DNA from: Lewinellaceae bacterium
Lineage (GTDB): Bacteria > Bacteroidota > Bacteroidia > Chitinophagales > Saprospiraceae
Direction of reading: 5' to 3'
Length of the DNA: 64,000 nucleotides
Assembly: GCA_020636405.1 (NCBI GenBank)
Contig: JACJXW010000004.1
Coordinates: 4,058,044 to 4,122,043 of the forward strand
Below are positions 1 through 8,781 of the stretch, piece by piece (positions within the stretch are counted from its first letter, which is position 1; each line of letters begins with the position of its first letter). The position numbers were made by a program, and so were the translations under genes. The notes under the pieces were generated by a model that saw only the letters and a program-made list of their open reading frames with translations, made no database searches and was not told the origin of the DNA.

Positions 1-800
1 AGCCGCGAGACAGCAACCACCCCTATGGGCATGGGAAGGTGGAGTTTATCTCCGCAGGTTTTGAAGGCGCCCTGATCTTCCTGGCGGGCATTGCCATCTG
101 GTTCAAAGCCGGTTACAACATCATCTACCCCCAACCGCTTTTTAAACTGGACGTCGGCCTGGCCATTACCGCATTTGCCGGGGCGGTGAACTACGGCATC
201 GGCCATTACCTGGAAAAACGAGGAGAGCATTCCAACTCCTTGATCATGGAGGCAAGCGGCAAGCACCTGAAGTCCGACGCTTATTCCTCAGCGGGGCTCA
301 TTATCGGCCTGGCACTGGTCATGGCCACCGGAATCCCCCTGTTGGACAACCTGCTGGCGCTGCTCTTCGGGGGCGTCATCATGTTTACCGGGTTCCGGCT
401 GGTACGCCGGTCTGTCGCCGGCATTATGGATGAAGCAGACTACCAGCTGATCGACGATATGGTGGCGACGCTGCACCGCAATCGACGCGATAGCTGGATC
501 GACGTCCACAATTTCCGGGTGATTAAATACGGCCCGACTCTTCACATCGACTGCCATATGACGGTGCCCTGGTACCTCAATACCCGCCAATCCCACAGTG
601 AGGTAAAGAACTTTGAAGACCTGCTCAGAGCTCACAGCACTGTAGCGGCCGAGTTCTTCATCCACGTCGACCCCTGTGAGCCGCCCCGCAACTGCAAGAT
701 CTGCCAGATGAAGGGTTGCGCCGAGCGACAGGCGCCGACGGAAGTACAGGTAGAGTGGACTTTGGAAAATATCATGAAAAATGCCCAGCACGAAGCATAG
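1..800 (+). CDS. Cation diffusion facilitator (CDF) transporter, 5'-truncated by the window edge
   Basis: C-terminal part of an inner-membrane metal/proton antiporter of the CDF family (Zn, Fe, Co or Mn efflux). The frame is open from base 3 and begins with the family signature HPYGHGK-E just before a GTG at 39, so that GTG is internal and the true start lies upstream of the window. Visible are the TM5-type motif HLKSD, further hydrophobic segments, and a soluble C-terminal domain (from about base 450) ending in a cysteine-rich tail with CEPPRNCKICQMKGC. The first TM metal motif would be in the missing part. Substrate metal cannot be told from this fragment. Confidence 0.9.
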   Translation, partial: PRDSNHPYGHGKVEFISAGFEGALIFLAGIAIWFKAGYNIIYPQPLFKLDVGLAITAFAGAVNYGIGHYLEKRGEHSNSLIMEASGKHLKSDAYSSAGLIIGLALVMATGIPLLDNLLALLFGGVIMFTGFRLVRRSVAGIMDEADYQLIDDMVATLHRNRRDSWIDVHNFRVIKYGPTLHIDCHMTVPWYLNTRQSHSEVKNFEDLLRAHSTVAAEFFIHVDPCEPPRNCKICQMKGCAERQAPTEVQVEWTLENIMKNAQHEA

Positions 801-842
801 CCAAACAGCCTGTTAAATATTCTCTGGCGCCCTTTATTTCCC

Positions 843-850
843 TACATTTG
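843..850 (+). promoter_or_regulatory. Bacteroidota -7 element upstream of recF
   Basis: TACATTTG matches the TAnnTTTG -7 consensus used by the Bacteroidota primary sigma factor. It lies 24 bases before the TTG start of recF. I see no convincing -33 TTG at the right distance, so support is moderate. Confidence 0.4.
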
Positions 851-873
851 CAGGAAAAGCACCGCTTAACACT

Positions 874-1986
874 TTGCAGCTCGAATCATTCATACTGTCC
901 AACTTCAAGAACTACGCAATCCAAAGGATCGATTGTTCTCCGGGCCTTACCTGTTTCATCGGGAACAACGGCATGGGGAAGACCAACCTCCTGGATGCCA
1001 TTTACTATCTGTGTATGGGCAAGAGCTATTTCAACCTGCCGGATAGCCTCGCCATCCTGCACGATGCAGCGTTCTTCCGCCTGGAAGGCCGTTTTACCCT
1101 GGAAGGAAGGAAAGAACACATAGTGGCCAAGGTGGTTCCCAGAAAGAAAAAGGAACTGGAGCGGAACGGCACGCCTTACCGCCGGCTGTCCGAGCACGTC
1201 GGCCTGCTGCCCGTTGTAATGATCGCTCCCGATGATACGAACCTGATCACTGAAGGCAGCGAAGCCCGGCGTCGGTTCCTGGACAACACCCTCTCTCAAC
1301 TCGACAACCATTATCTTCAGCAACTGATCACTTATAATAAAGTACTGCAGCAACGCAACGCCCTGCTCAAAAAGTTTGGTGAAGACGGCGGTTACAACTC
1401 CGCCCTGATCGAGGCCTATGACCGGCAGATGACGGGCCCGGCAATGGCCGTGTATGAGAGCAGAAAACAATTTATGGAACCTTTCCGGCAGGTACTGCGA
1501 ACGTTGTACCAGAGCATCTCCGGGCAAGCCGAGGAGGTCGATTGCCGCTACGTTTCCAAAATGGATGAGGCGCCGCTCGATGTCCTGCTACGGGAAGCCG
1601 CTGAGAAAGACAGGATCCTGCAGCGCACCACTGTCGGGCCCCACAAAGACGACCTGGAATTCACCATCAGAGGCTATCCTCTGAAGCGCTTTGCATCACA
1701 AGGGCAACTGAAGTCCTTTACCTTATCCCTGAAACTTGCCCAGTACCGCCAACTGATGGAAAAAAAAAGAGTGCCTCCTATCTTACTACTGGATGACATT
1801 TTTGATAAATTGGACAACGACCGGGTAAACCAACTGTTGGAACTGCTGATCCAGGGAGATTTCGGGCAGGCTTTTGTCACAGACACCGACGAAAGCCGGC
1901 TGGAGGCCATCATTCAGAAGTTCGGCCAGCAATATCTCAAATACCGGATCGAAAACGGAACGGCTACAAAAATGGAGAAGGCATGA
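874..1986 (+). CDS. recF: DNA replication and repair protein RecF
   Basis: SMC-like ATPase that helps load RecA at single-strand gaps in the RecFOR pathway. The 370-residue protein has the usual family length, Walker A GNNGMGKT at residues 30-37, and the C-terminal ILLLDDIFDKLD Walker B around residues 303-312 preceded by the FASQGQLKS signature-type segment. The start is TTG: no ATG or GTG exists in frame between the upstream gene and this codon, and MQLESFILSNFKNY aligns with the normal RecF N-terminus. Its stop overlaps the next gene by four bases (ATGA), so the two are translationally coupled. Confidence 0.95.
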   Translation: MQLESFILSNFKNYAIQRIDCSPGLTCFIGNNGMGKTNLLDAIYYLCMGKSYFNLPDSLAILHDAAFFRLEGRFTLEGRKEHIVAKVVPRKKKELERNGTPYRRLSEHVGLLPVVMIAPDDTNLITEGSEARRRFLDNTLSQLDNHYLQQLITYNKVLQQRNALLKKFGEDGGYNSALIEAYDRQMTGPAMAVYESRKQFMEPFRQVLRTLYQSISGQAEEVDCRYVSKMDEAPLDVLLREAAEKDRILQRTTVGPHKDDLEFTIRGYPLKRFASQGQLKSFTLSLKLAQYRQLMEKKRVPPILLLDDIFDKLDNDRVNQLLELLIQGDFGQAFVTDTDESRLEAIIQKFGQQYLKYRIENGTATKMEKA

Positions 1987-2279
1987 GCGACAAGCACAAC
2001 AATGAAATGACCCTCAAGGAGGCCCTCAAGGCCATGATCGACCACTACCGGCTAAAGGGTAAGCTCAACCAGAACCGCATCAAATCCCTATGGGCACAAT
2101 TGATGGGGCCTTCCATTGCCGGATACACCAAGGAGATCCGCCTTCACAGAAATAAACTTTACCTTACCATTGAATCGGCGCCCCTGCGGCAGGAGCTTTC
2201 CTATGGCAAAGATAAGATCCGAAAAATGCTGAATGAAGAATTGGGAGAGGAGTATATAGAAGAAGTGATCATTCGGTGA
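1983..2279 (+). CDS. DUF721 / DciA-like protein
   Basis: 98-residue DUF721 protein. In other bacteria DUF721 includes DciA, which loads or assists the replicative helicase DnaB; whether this short Bacteroidota form does the same is inference. The sequence has the typical pattern: a basic helical N-terminus (LKEALKAMIDHYRLKGKLN), the W-x-x-LMGPSIAGYT core, and ESAPLRQELSYGKDKI. It starts inside the recF stop (4-bp overlap), giving a recF-dciA pair common in this phylum. Confidence 0.85.
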   Translation: MSDKHNNEMTLKEALKAMIDHYRLKGKLNQNRIKSLWAQLMGPSIAGYTKEIRLHRNKLYLTIESAPLRQELSYGKDKIRKMLNEELGEEYIEEVIIR

Positions 2280-2283
2280 GGAT

Positions 2284-2333
2284 ATGGATTGTTGTCAGTT
2301 GCCCCTTTCCGCAAACAACTGACAACAATCCAT
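2284..2333. terminator. Bidirectional terminator between convergent genes
   Basis: Perfect 18-bp inverted repeat (2284-2301 and 2316-2333) around a 14-base loop, placed between the end of the DUF721 gene and the end of the convergent protease gene. It lacks a long T-run, so it may act as a hairpin barrier in both directions. Confidence 0.65.
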
Positions 2334-2341
2334 CCCTTATC

Positions 2342-4036
2342 TTACGGTACTGCTACCGATTTCTTTTCTTTCTTTTCACTGTCTGAATTCCCGTTGCCTG
2401 CGGAGCCTTCTGCCTTGCTCTTTTTCTTCCCCTTTACCTTAGCAGCCAGTTGAATGGCTTCGTACGCGTTGACGATTCCACCGGTAACACTAAGCTGGCT
2501 GAAAGGCACCATAACTTCAGAGCCTGGTTCCTTGACCTTTTTATTTTCCCGCACCGCCGTTTGCATGATCACCTCCTTTACCTGCTGGGCAGTGAGGTCC
2601 GGGAAATAGGAACGGATGACAGCAGCCACTCCGGCAACGACCGGTGAAGCCATGCTGGTTCCCTGTTGATTTTCATACTCGTTGAAGGGAGTAGTCGAAT
2701 AGATCTCCATACCCGGGGCGAAAACGTCTACGTAATCTGGGCTGTAATTAGAAAAATAAGCAACAAGGTTCTCATCGTTCTGCCAGTTGATGGCGCCCAC
2801 TTCGATCCAGTTTTCAGCATACTTGGGGCCGAAAAGGCCCAGGAAACCACTCCGCTTTTCGAATTTGTCCGTTGGGAAGTTGTTGCCCTCATTGATCTGT
2901 TTGTTTTCGTTGCCCGCCGCATGGATGATCAGCACATCTTTGGACTGTGCATACCGGACCGCTTCATCGACCAACTCCTTCCGGGGAGAAGCCCCCTTGC
3001 CGAAACTCATGTTGATCACCGAGGCGCCGTTGTCTACGGCATAAATGATGGCGGCGGCGACATCTTTGTCGCGTTCATCTCCATCCGGCACAGTGCGCAC
3101 TGACATGATCCTGACGTTATCCGCAACGCCGTTCATCCCCAGGCCGTTGTCGCGCTTGGCGGCAATGATGCCTGCCACATGGGTTCCGTGCAGGGCATCA
3201 GGGCCTCTTACATCGTTATTGCCATAATCGCGGTCGTAGGGGTCGGAAAAATCATCGCCGACCTCCGGGCGGGGGTCAAACTCCAGGTTGTAGTGGTATT
3301 CGTACTCGGCCGCAAGGTGCTCCGCATATTCGTTGATGTCTTTCCGGATCTGTTCAAAGGTTTGCCCCTGGTCCATCAGGGTTTGAGTGATCTGGGCGGC
3401 ATACATCAACAACGGGTTGTCGGATTCGAACTGGGCGAGGTCTTCCTGGGTAACCACTTCCTTGCCGATCTCATCAGACAGCGCATTGATGGCGGTGGCT
3501 ATGGCAACAAAAGTACCTGCTTCTTCCTCCACTTCAGCGCGTTTCTCTTCGATCACTTTACCGTACTCTTTGTACTTTTTGTACAGCTCTTTGTCCTTCG
3601 AGGAAAGATCTTCCGGTTTTTTGCCATCGAACATCTTCTGGTATTTCCGGTACAGGCGCGTCACTTCTAAATTATCGTACTGAATGTTCTCACCGGACTT
3701 GTTGCCAAGAAAGTTCCACCCGTGGATGTCGTCAATGTAGCCGTTGTTGTCGTCATCGACGCCGTTGCCTGGTATTTCATCTTCGTTAACCCACATGACA
3801 TCCTTTAGGTCTTCATGTTCATAGTCAACTCCAGAATCCAGAACGGCGACGATCACCGTTTTGCTCTTTTTTCCGGCCAGCAGTTGCTGGTAAGCCTTTT
3901 CCGTACTTACTCCGGGTACGTTATCCTGGGCCGGATCCAGGTTGTACCAATTTTTTGGAGCACTCGTTTGGGAAAAACCCAGGGTAAAACCCAACAGCAG
4001 GCTGCAGGCCGCCAGTATTCTTCTCAGATTCATCAA
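2342..4036 (-). CDS. Secreted S8 family serine peptidase (subtilase)
   Basis: 564-residue exported subtilisin-like protease. A signal peptide covers about residues 1-22 (LLLGFTLGFSQ). The catalytic triad is visible: Asp67 in AVLDSGVDYEHEDL, His283 in HGTHVAG, Ser461 in GTSMASP; Asn375 in AAGNE is the oxyanion residue. About 216 residues separate Asp and His, far more than in subtilisin; the insert (roughly 115-265) is charged, Lys/Glu-rich and probably helical. The lysine-rich tail after residue 535 shows no recognisable T9SS sorting domain. Role likely extracellular or periplasmic protein degradation. Confidence 0.93.
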   Translation of the reverse strand: MMNLRRILAACSLLLGFTLGFSQTSAPKNWYNLDPAQDNVPGVSTEKAYQQLLAGKKSKTVIVAVLDSGVDYEHEDLKDVMWVNEDEIPGNGVDDDNNGYIDDIHGWNFLGNKSGENIQYDNLEVTRLYRKYQKMFDGKKPEDLSSKDKELYKKYKEYGKVIEEKRAEVEEEAGTFVAIATAINALSDEIGKEVVTQEDLAQFESDNPLLMYAAQITQTLMDQGQTFEQIRKDINEYAEHLAAEYEYHYNLEFDPRPEVGDDFSDPYDRDYGNNDVRGPDALHGTHVAGIIAAKRDNGLGMNGVADNVRIMSVRTVPDGDERDKDVAAAIIYAVDNGASVINMSFGKGASPRKELVDEAVRYAQSKDVLIIHAAGNENKQINEGNNFPTDKFEKRSGFLGLFGPKYAENWIEVGAINWQNDENLVAYFSNYSPDYVDVFAPGMEIYSTTPFNEYENQQGTSMASPVVAGVAAVIRSYFPDLTAQQVKEVIMQTAVRENKKVKEPGSEVMVPFSQLSVTGGIVNAYEAIQLAAKVKGKKKSKAEGSAGNGNSDSEKKEKKSVAVP

Positions 4037-4314
4037 TCACTAATTTTTCTTTATGATAATTTTATTGTAATGACGCAATAATAGGCCCTTCGCCACTATT
4101 CGGGGGGCACAAAATTGCAAATGTTCTCACAGGAAATAGCATAAGGGCGGGCAATAGGTGGTAACTTTAACGTAAGGGTTATGGGCATAGTTGCATAACG
4201 GAGGCCTTTTTTTAGCCACAAAACCCATCCCCTAATGGCTCCTTTTGGAGCAAATTCACCTTCTATTCCACTTTTTTCGCGAATATATCTATTTTCCGCT
4301 CAGAAGGTATAGCC

Positions 4315-5151
4315 ATGAAACGGATCACGATAATTCTAAGGCTGGTTTGGAAGTACCTGCAGTATTATTGGCGGGCGGAGACCCGCTACGGGCTGCATTC
4401 CCCTTTTTTGTATGAACTGGTGGAAAAAACAGTGGAAGATACCCGAAATTTCTACGCGTTCTCCATCATCGAAGGGCTCAGGAACCTGTTACTTCGGGAT
4501 GATACCCAGATCACCATTGCCGACCATGGGGCCGGCTCTAAAGTCACAGGTTCCAGCCGGCGGGCCGTACACAGCCTCGCCCGCCATACTGCGGTGAGCC
4601 CTGCCACCGGCCGTTTTTTATTCCGCCTCGTACACTTCACCAAGCCCACTACCCTGCTGGAACTGGGAACCTCTCTCGGCATTTCCACCGCCTACCAGGC
4701 AGCGGCAGCCCGGAAAGCCCGGTTCATCACCATCGAAGGCTGCCCGGAAACGGCAGCACTGGCCCAGCAGCACTTTGAGCAATTGAACCTGCCGAACGTC
4801 CAGCTGCTGGCCGGGACCTTTCAGGAGAAATTGCCGGAAGCGCTTCGGAAACTAAAGCGCCTCGATTACCTCTACCTCGACGGCGACCACCGCCAGGGCG
4901 CAAGCCTCGATTACTTTGAACAATGCCTGCAATTCGCTCATTCCGGCAGCGTGTTCGTTATTGCAGACATCCACTGGTCAGCTGAGATGGAGAATGCCTG
5001 GCGGGAAATGTGCCGCCATCCAAAGGTGAGCCTTTCGGCCGACTTGTTTCACATCGGACTGTTGTTCTTTCGGAAAGAGCAGCGGGAAAAAGAGCATTTC
5101 ACCATTATACGGTCGGTACTGAAGCCCTGGCGCATGGGTTTTTTTGACTGA
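4315..5151 (+). CDS. Class I SAM-dependent methyltransferase (O-methyltransferase-like)
   Basis: 278-residue soluble protein with a Rossmann methyltransferase domain. Motif I is LLELGTSLGIS at residues 114-124, the acidic SAM-ribose residue follows in FITIEGCPE, and DYLYLDGDH plus ADIHW resemble catechol/caffeoyl-CoA O-methyltransferase post-motifs. A family seen widely in Bacteroidota; substrate unknown. The N-terminal 100 residues carry RYGLHSPF, common in this subgroup. It stands alone, convergent with the large AAA gene. Confidence 0.8.
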   Translation: MKRITIILRLVWKYLQYYWRAETRYGLHSPFLYELVEKTVEDTRNFYAFSIIEGLRNLLLRDDTQITIADHGAGSKVTGSSRRAVHSLARHTAVSPATGRFLFRLVHFTKPTTLLELGTSLGISTAYQAAAARKARFITIEGCPETAALAQQHFEQLNLPNVQLLAGTFQEKLPEALRKLKRLDYLYLDGDHRQGASLDYFEQCLQFAHSGSVFVIADIHWSAEMENAWREMCRHPKVSLSADLFHIGLLFFRKEQREKEHFTIIRSVLKPWRMGFFD

Positions 5152-5205
5152 TTGCCCGCCGGCTGAAGCTGCAAAAAAACAGGAGACAGGAAGGGCTCAG
5201 CCGGC

Positions 5206-7845
5206 TTATTCCGATGCTCCCCGCCGGAAACCGATAGACTTCTTGTTGAAAACGAAAGTACTTTTATCGGTTTTGAAGCCTTCCACATCCTCAAGGGTCA
5301 GCAGGTTGGCCGGTGTGTTTGCCCGCTCTTCCGGAGAAAGGGCGGCCAGGCGCAGGTTGTGGTTCTTGATGGCCTCGTTGACGATGTTGCGTACCGTGCG
5401 AGCGTTGCCGAAATATTTGTCGCGGTATTCGTAAAGGAAAGCAAGATAATCCTTGATGTGGCCTTCCGCCTCCGGCGAAGGCAATATTCCCTCTTCTGCT
5501 AACATCTGCAGGGCGATATGGCTGAGTTCCTGGGGAGAATAGTCTTCAAACTTGAGGATCTTGTCGAAGCGGGAGTTCAGCCCCGGGTTAGCTTTCAGGA
5601 AAGCTTCCATATTATCAGGATAACCAGCGACGAAAACGAAAAACCGGCCACGGTGATCCTCCATGCGCTTAAGCAGGGTCTGAATGGACTCGTCTCCGAA
5701 GTCCCCTCCACTACCTGACCGCATCGTAAGGGAGTAGGCCTCGTCGATGAACAGGACGCCGCCCATAGCCTCGTCGATGCGTTCGGCGGTCTTGATCGCC
5801 GTCTGCCCCACGTGGCCGGCGACCAGGCCTTGCCGGTCGGTCTCCACCATATGGCCTCTTTCCAGTACACCGAGGGATTTGTAGATCTGGGTGAGGATAC
5901 GAGCAACGGTCGTTTTGCCGGTGCCGGGGTTACCAATAAATACGGTATGCAGGAAGAAGCTGTTCAGTACGTCCCGGTTGGTTTCCCGGTAGAAACGCAC
6001 CAGGCGTACCAACTCGCTGATCTGTGCCTTGATATTCTCCATGCCGATCAGGCGGTACAACTGGTCGAGGGACTCCTTGAGGAGGGGCTCGTCCACTGGG
6101 ATGTTGGGCAGTTCAGGCTTGGCTTCCACGTCGATCTTTTCCACATCTCCCAGGCGGATGAGGGACAGTTTATCTTTATCCAGGCTTTTGGGGTCTTCAT
6201 CCGACATGATACGGAGGCCCAGGTTAACTTTGGATTTCTCGATCAGGTCATAGACAAATCGGGCGTTGCCAAAGGAGCGGTCGCGTTTGCGGTAAGCCCC
6301 AATAATGATCTCGTCGATCTTCTTCTTGGCCTTTTCGGTCAGCACCACCCCTTTTTCCCGGCAGGCAAAGTCGGCGATCTGCGACAGCTCCTGGGGCAGG
6401 TAGTCTGAAAATTCAAAATACAATTTAAAGCGGGATTTCAGCCCTGGATTGGAATCGAGAAAATGCTTCATCTCTTTGGGATAGCCGGCCACGATCACGG
6501 CCAGGTCACCCGGGCCGTTGGACATTTCCTTGACCAGGATCTCGATCACCTCTCTGCCGAAGTCTTTACTGTCGTCATTGGAGCGGGCCAGGGCGTAGGC
6601 TTCATCGATGAACAAGACCCCTCCCCTTGCTTTTTCGATTGCCTCCTTGACCTTGGGCGCCGTCTGGCCGATGTATTCGCCCACCAGGTCGACGCGATCC
6701 ACTTCGTGTACATGGCCTTTGGAAAGCAGGCCCATCTTTTTGTAGAGCAGTCCCATCATTTTGGCGACCGTGGTCTTGCCCGTCCCCGGGTTACCGATGA
6801 ACACGGAGTGGACGTTGATCTCTTCCTTCTCACGGAACCCCTTCTCTTTGCGCAACTGCAGGAACTGTATGTACTTGGCGTGGTCGAGCACTTGGGATTT
6901 GATGGCCTCCAGCCCGATAAGGGCGTCGAGTTTCACCATCACCTCATCGAAGGTCTGGTTGAAGCTTTCATCCGGAGAAAGCACCACTGGCGCCTGCCGG
7001 TTGGGCAGTAACACCCCGGAGATGCCTTCCTCGAACTCTTCGGCCACTTCGAAAGGCACCACCGCCAGCAGTTTGTCCATAAAAACGATCTCGGCAGTGT
7101 AGCGGTCCTTGCGCCAGGAGCCCTTCACGTTGGATCCCCAGCCGGCCGTAATGCGGATGAACTCGTCCCTTTTGTCGATCCGCTGCAGGCGGACGACCTG
7201 GCCTTTCAACTCCCGCGCGTCGTTGTAGAACTTAGTGAACAGTTCGCAGTGCCAGGACTTGTCCGAATGGAGGTTGCGCAGTGAAATTTCCACATAGATA
7301 TAGCGGGTTTCCTCACTGCTGAATGTTTTGAAGTATATCCTTTCGTCCTCAATGACATCATCGTAGGGCCCTTCGTAGAGTTTCAGCGATTGCACATCCA
7401 GGTAAGGGTTTTCCCCGGGAAGCATCTCCTGGCCGGCATCCTCCACATAGAAGTACTTGGTCGCCACTTTTTCTCCTTCTATCCAGGCTTCCCAGTAGTA
7501 GGTGCCCTTTTTCCAGAAAGCTCCCTCATTTTTATTACCCCATCCTTCGCGAATGTACATGATGTGGTCGTACTTGCTTACCTTTCGTCGGAACGGCAGG
7601 GAACAGAGCAATTTCTGGGATTTCTTCATGGAGTAGCACTTAATTTCCACTTCCACTTCCCAGTCCTCGATATCGAAAAGTTTGTTGTAGAAAGAGAGTT
7701 CGGCATAGACATAGGTCGTCTCATACCGGTCGAACACCTGGCGGTACTTTTTCTTGTTATCCGCCAGCCATTCGGTAGATGCATAGACCTTCAGTTCACG
7801 GAACTTGAACTTTTTGAATTCCGGATGGAGGTATTCTTCGGCCAT
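5206..7845 (-). CDS. Twin-AAA+ ATPase of CbbX/SpoVK type with duplicated N-terminal beta domain
   Basis: 879-residue cytosolic ATPase. The C-terminal two thirds hold two CbbX/SpoVK-class AAA modules: Walker A GNPGTGKT at residues 351-358 and again at 638-645, each followed by FIDEAYAL or FIDEAYSL (Asp414/Glu415 and Asp701/Glu702) and an intact arginine-finger region, so both sites look active. The first 270 residues contain two copies of an unrecognised beta-rich domain (about 15-145 and 150-270), each ending in a GWG-x-N-x-(E/K)G-(A/S) segment and a YYWEAW or YTAEIV strand. CbbX-class rings remodel other proteins (RuBisCO activation, EccA of type VII secretion); no such partner is near. Divergent from the Clp-like gene across about 180 bp. 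Confidence 0.85.
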   Translation of the reverse strand: MAEEYLHPEFKKFKFRELKVYASTEWLADNKKKYRQVFDRYETTYVYAELSFYNKLFDIEDWEVEVEIKCYSMKKSQKLLCSLPFRRKVSKYDHIMYIREGWGNKNEGAFWKKGTYYWEAWIEGEKVATKYFYVEDAGQEMLPGENPYLDVQSLKLYEGPYDDVIEDERIYFKTFSSEETRYIYVEISLRNLHSDKSWHCELFTKFYNDARELKGQVVRLQRIDKRDEFIRITAGWGSNVKGSWRKDRYTAEIVFMDKLLAVVPFEVAEEFEEGISGVLLPNRQAPVVLSPDESFNQTFDEVMVKLDALIGLEAIKSQVLDHAKYIQFLQLRKEKGFREKEEINVHSVFIGNPGTGKTTVAKMMGLLYKKMGLLSKGHVHEVDRVDLVGEYIGQTAPKVKEAIEKARGGVLFIDEAYALARSNDDSKDFGREVIEILVKEMSNGPGDLAVIVAGYPKEMKHFLDSNPGLKSRFKLYFEFSDYLPQELSQIADFACREKGVVLTEKAKKKIDEIIIGAYRKRDRSFGNARFVYDLIEKSKVNLGLRIMSDEDPKSLDKDKLSLIRLGDVEKIDVEAKPELPNIPVDEPLLKESLDQLYRLIGMENIKAQISELVRLVRFYRETNRDVLNSFFLHTVFIGNPGTGKTTVARILTQIYKSLGVLERGHMVETDRQGLVAGHVGQTAIKTAERIDEAMGGVLFIDEAYSLTMRSGSGGDFGDESIQTLLKRMEDHRGRFFVFVAGYPDNMEAFLKANPGLNSRFDKILKFEDYSPQELSHIALQMLAEEGILPSPEAEGHIKDYLAFLYEYRDKYFGNARTVRNIVNEAIKNHNLRLAALSPEERANTPANLLTLEDVEGFKTDKSTFVFNKKSIGFRRGASE

Positions 7846-8025
7846 TCAGATTAATTCTTTTTCTGTTTTAACTTTTAAAGATAAGAAAACGGGGGGTTGA
7901 GGGTTAATTTTTTCCGGTAATTTACAAAAAATACCCAAAAGAAAGGGGGCGGGCCTGTAGCCCATGCCCCCAGAAATTGGGGCAAAGTCATAAGTTTGTT
8001 ATCTTTCGCTTTCAAGCAGCAGGCG

Positions 8026-8781
8026 ATGGCAATAGTAAAACTCAATATACCTACCCTTGTTACCGACACCACGATAGAGGGCCTGGCGCATTACCACCTT
8101 CGGCCCCTGTTTACCGGGTTTCCTCTGGCTACACACCGGCGGTACGACAATGCGGTCGCGCTCTTTCAAAAAGAGGTGCGCCAGGCTTTCAAAGGGTTTT
8201 CCTTCAACCGCCAGAACGCCACCCGGCTTTTATGGTTCCTGTTCAACCCGGAAATCCAATACCACCAGTTTCAGCTGGAGTTCAACCTTGGCCGGCAATT
8301 TGTTAGCGGCCTCTTCGGGCTGGCCAGTTTCAGCTATGAGGACAAACACTTTGCCATTCTGCCTGCCATCCACCATTACATGTTTATGCTTCCCGGAAAA
8401 AAAGGAAGCCACCCGGAATTGAAAGCTGCCGCCCAAACAACCGTCCGGGCGCTGTTGCGCAAGCTAAAGCAGGAGAACGAGAGCGAATTTGACCCGGAGC
8501 TTTACTTTGCCAACACCAAAGAATTTCTGACCCATATAGAGGTATCCGTGAATGTGGGCCAAAGCGCTTTCAGTTTTGATGTACCGCCTGACAACTGGTT
8601 TCTCGCCAGCCTGATTGGTGACACCGATTTTGACGGCGCCATTGAGATCGAGCGGGTCGCCCAGGACCTCAACAGCCTGTATCCGGCGGAATTGCGGCGG
8701 GCGTATTATCAGGAAGAACTCATAAGCCAGCTGTACAAGGCCACTTTCCACCGGGGTAATACCCCAAGGGCAGACGCATAA
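8026..8781 (+). pseudogene. 5' part of an IS-interrupted Clp-like AAA+ ATPase gene
   Basis: N-terminal 243 residues of a gene whose remainder resumes at 10,020. The ATG at 8026 (MAIVKLNIPTLVT) is preferred to an upstream TTG at 7996; a TATCTTTC element at 8000-8007 with TTG at 7977-7979 could be its promoter. The frame runs through GNTP into the insertion sequence and stops at 8781 inside the IS. The same GNTP resumes in frame on the other side, so the host gene was continuous (about 1,104 codons) before insertion. The fragment resembles the poorly conserved region before the first ATPase domain of Clp proteins (EIERVAQDL near its end) and has no Walker motif of its own. Confidence 0.85.
8755..8765 (+). 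repeat. Target-site duplication, left copy
   Basis: GGTAATACCCC occurs immediately left of the IS and again at 10,020-10,030 immediately right of it. One base at either end could belong to the IS terminal repeat, so the true duplication is 10 or 11 bp, compatible with the ISAs1 family. Confidence 0.9.
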
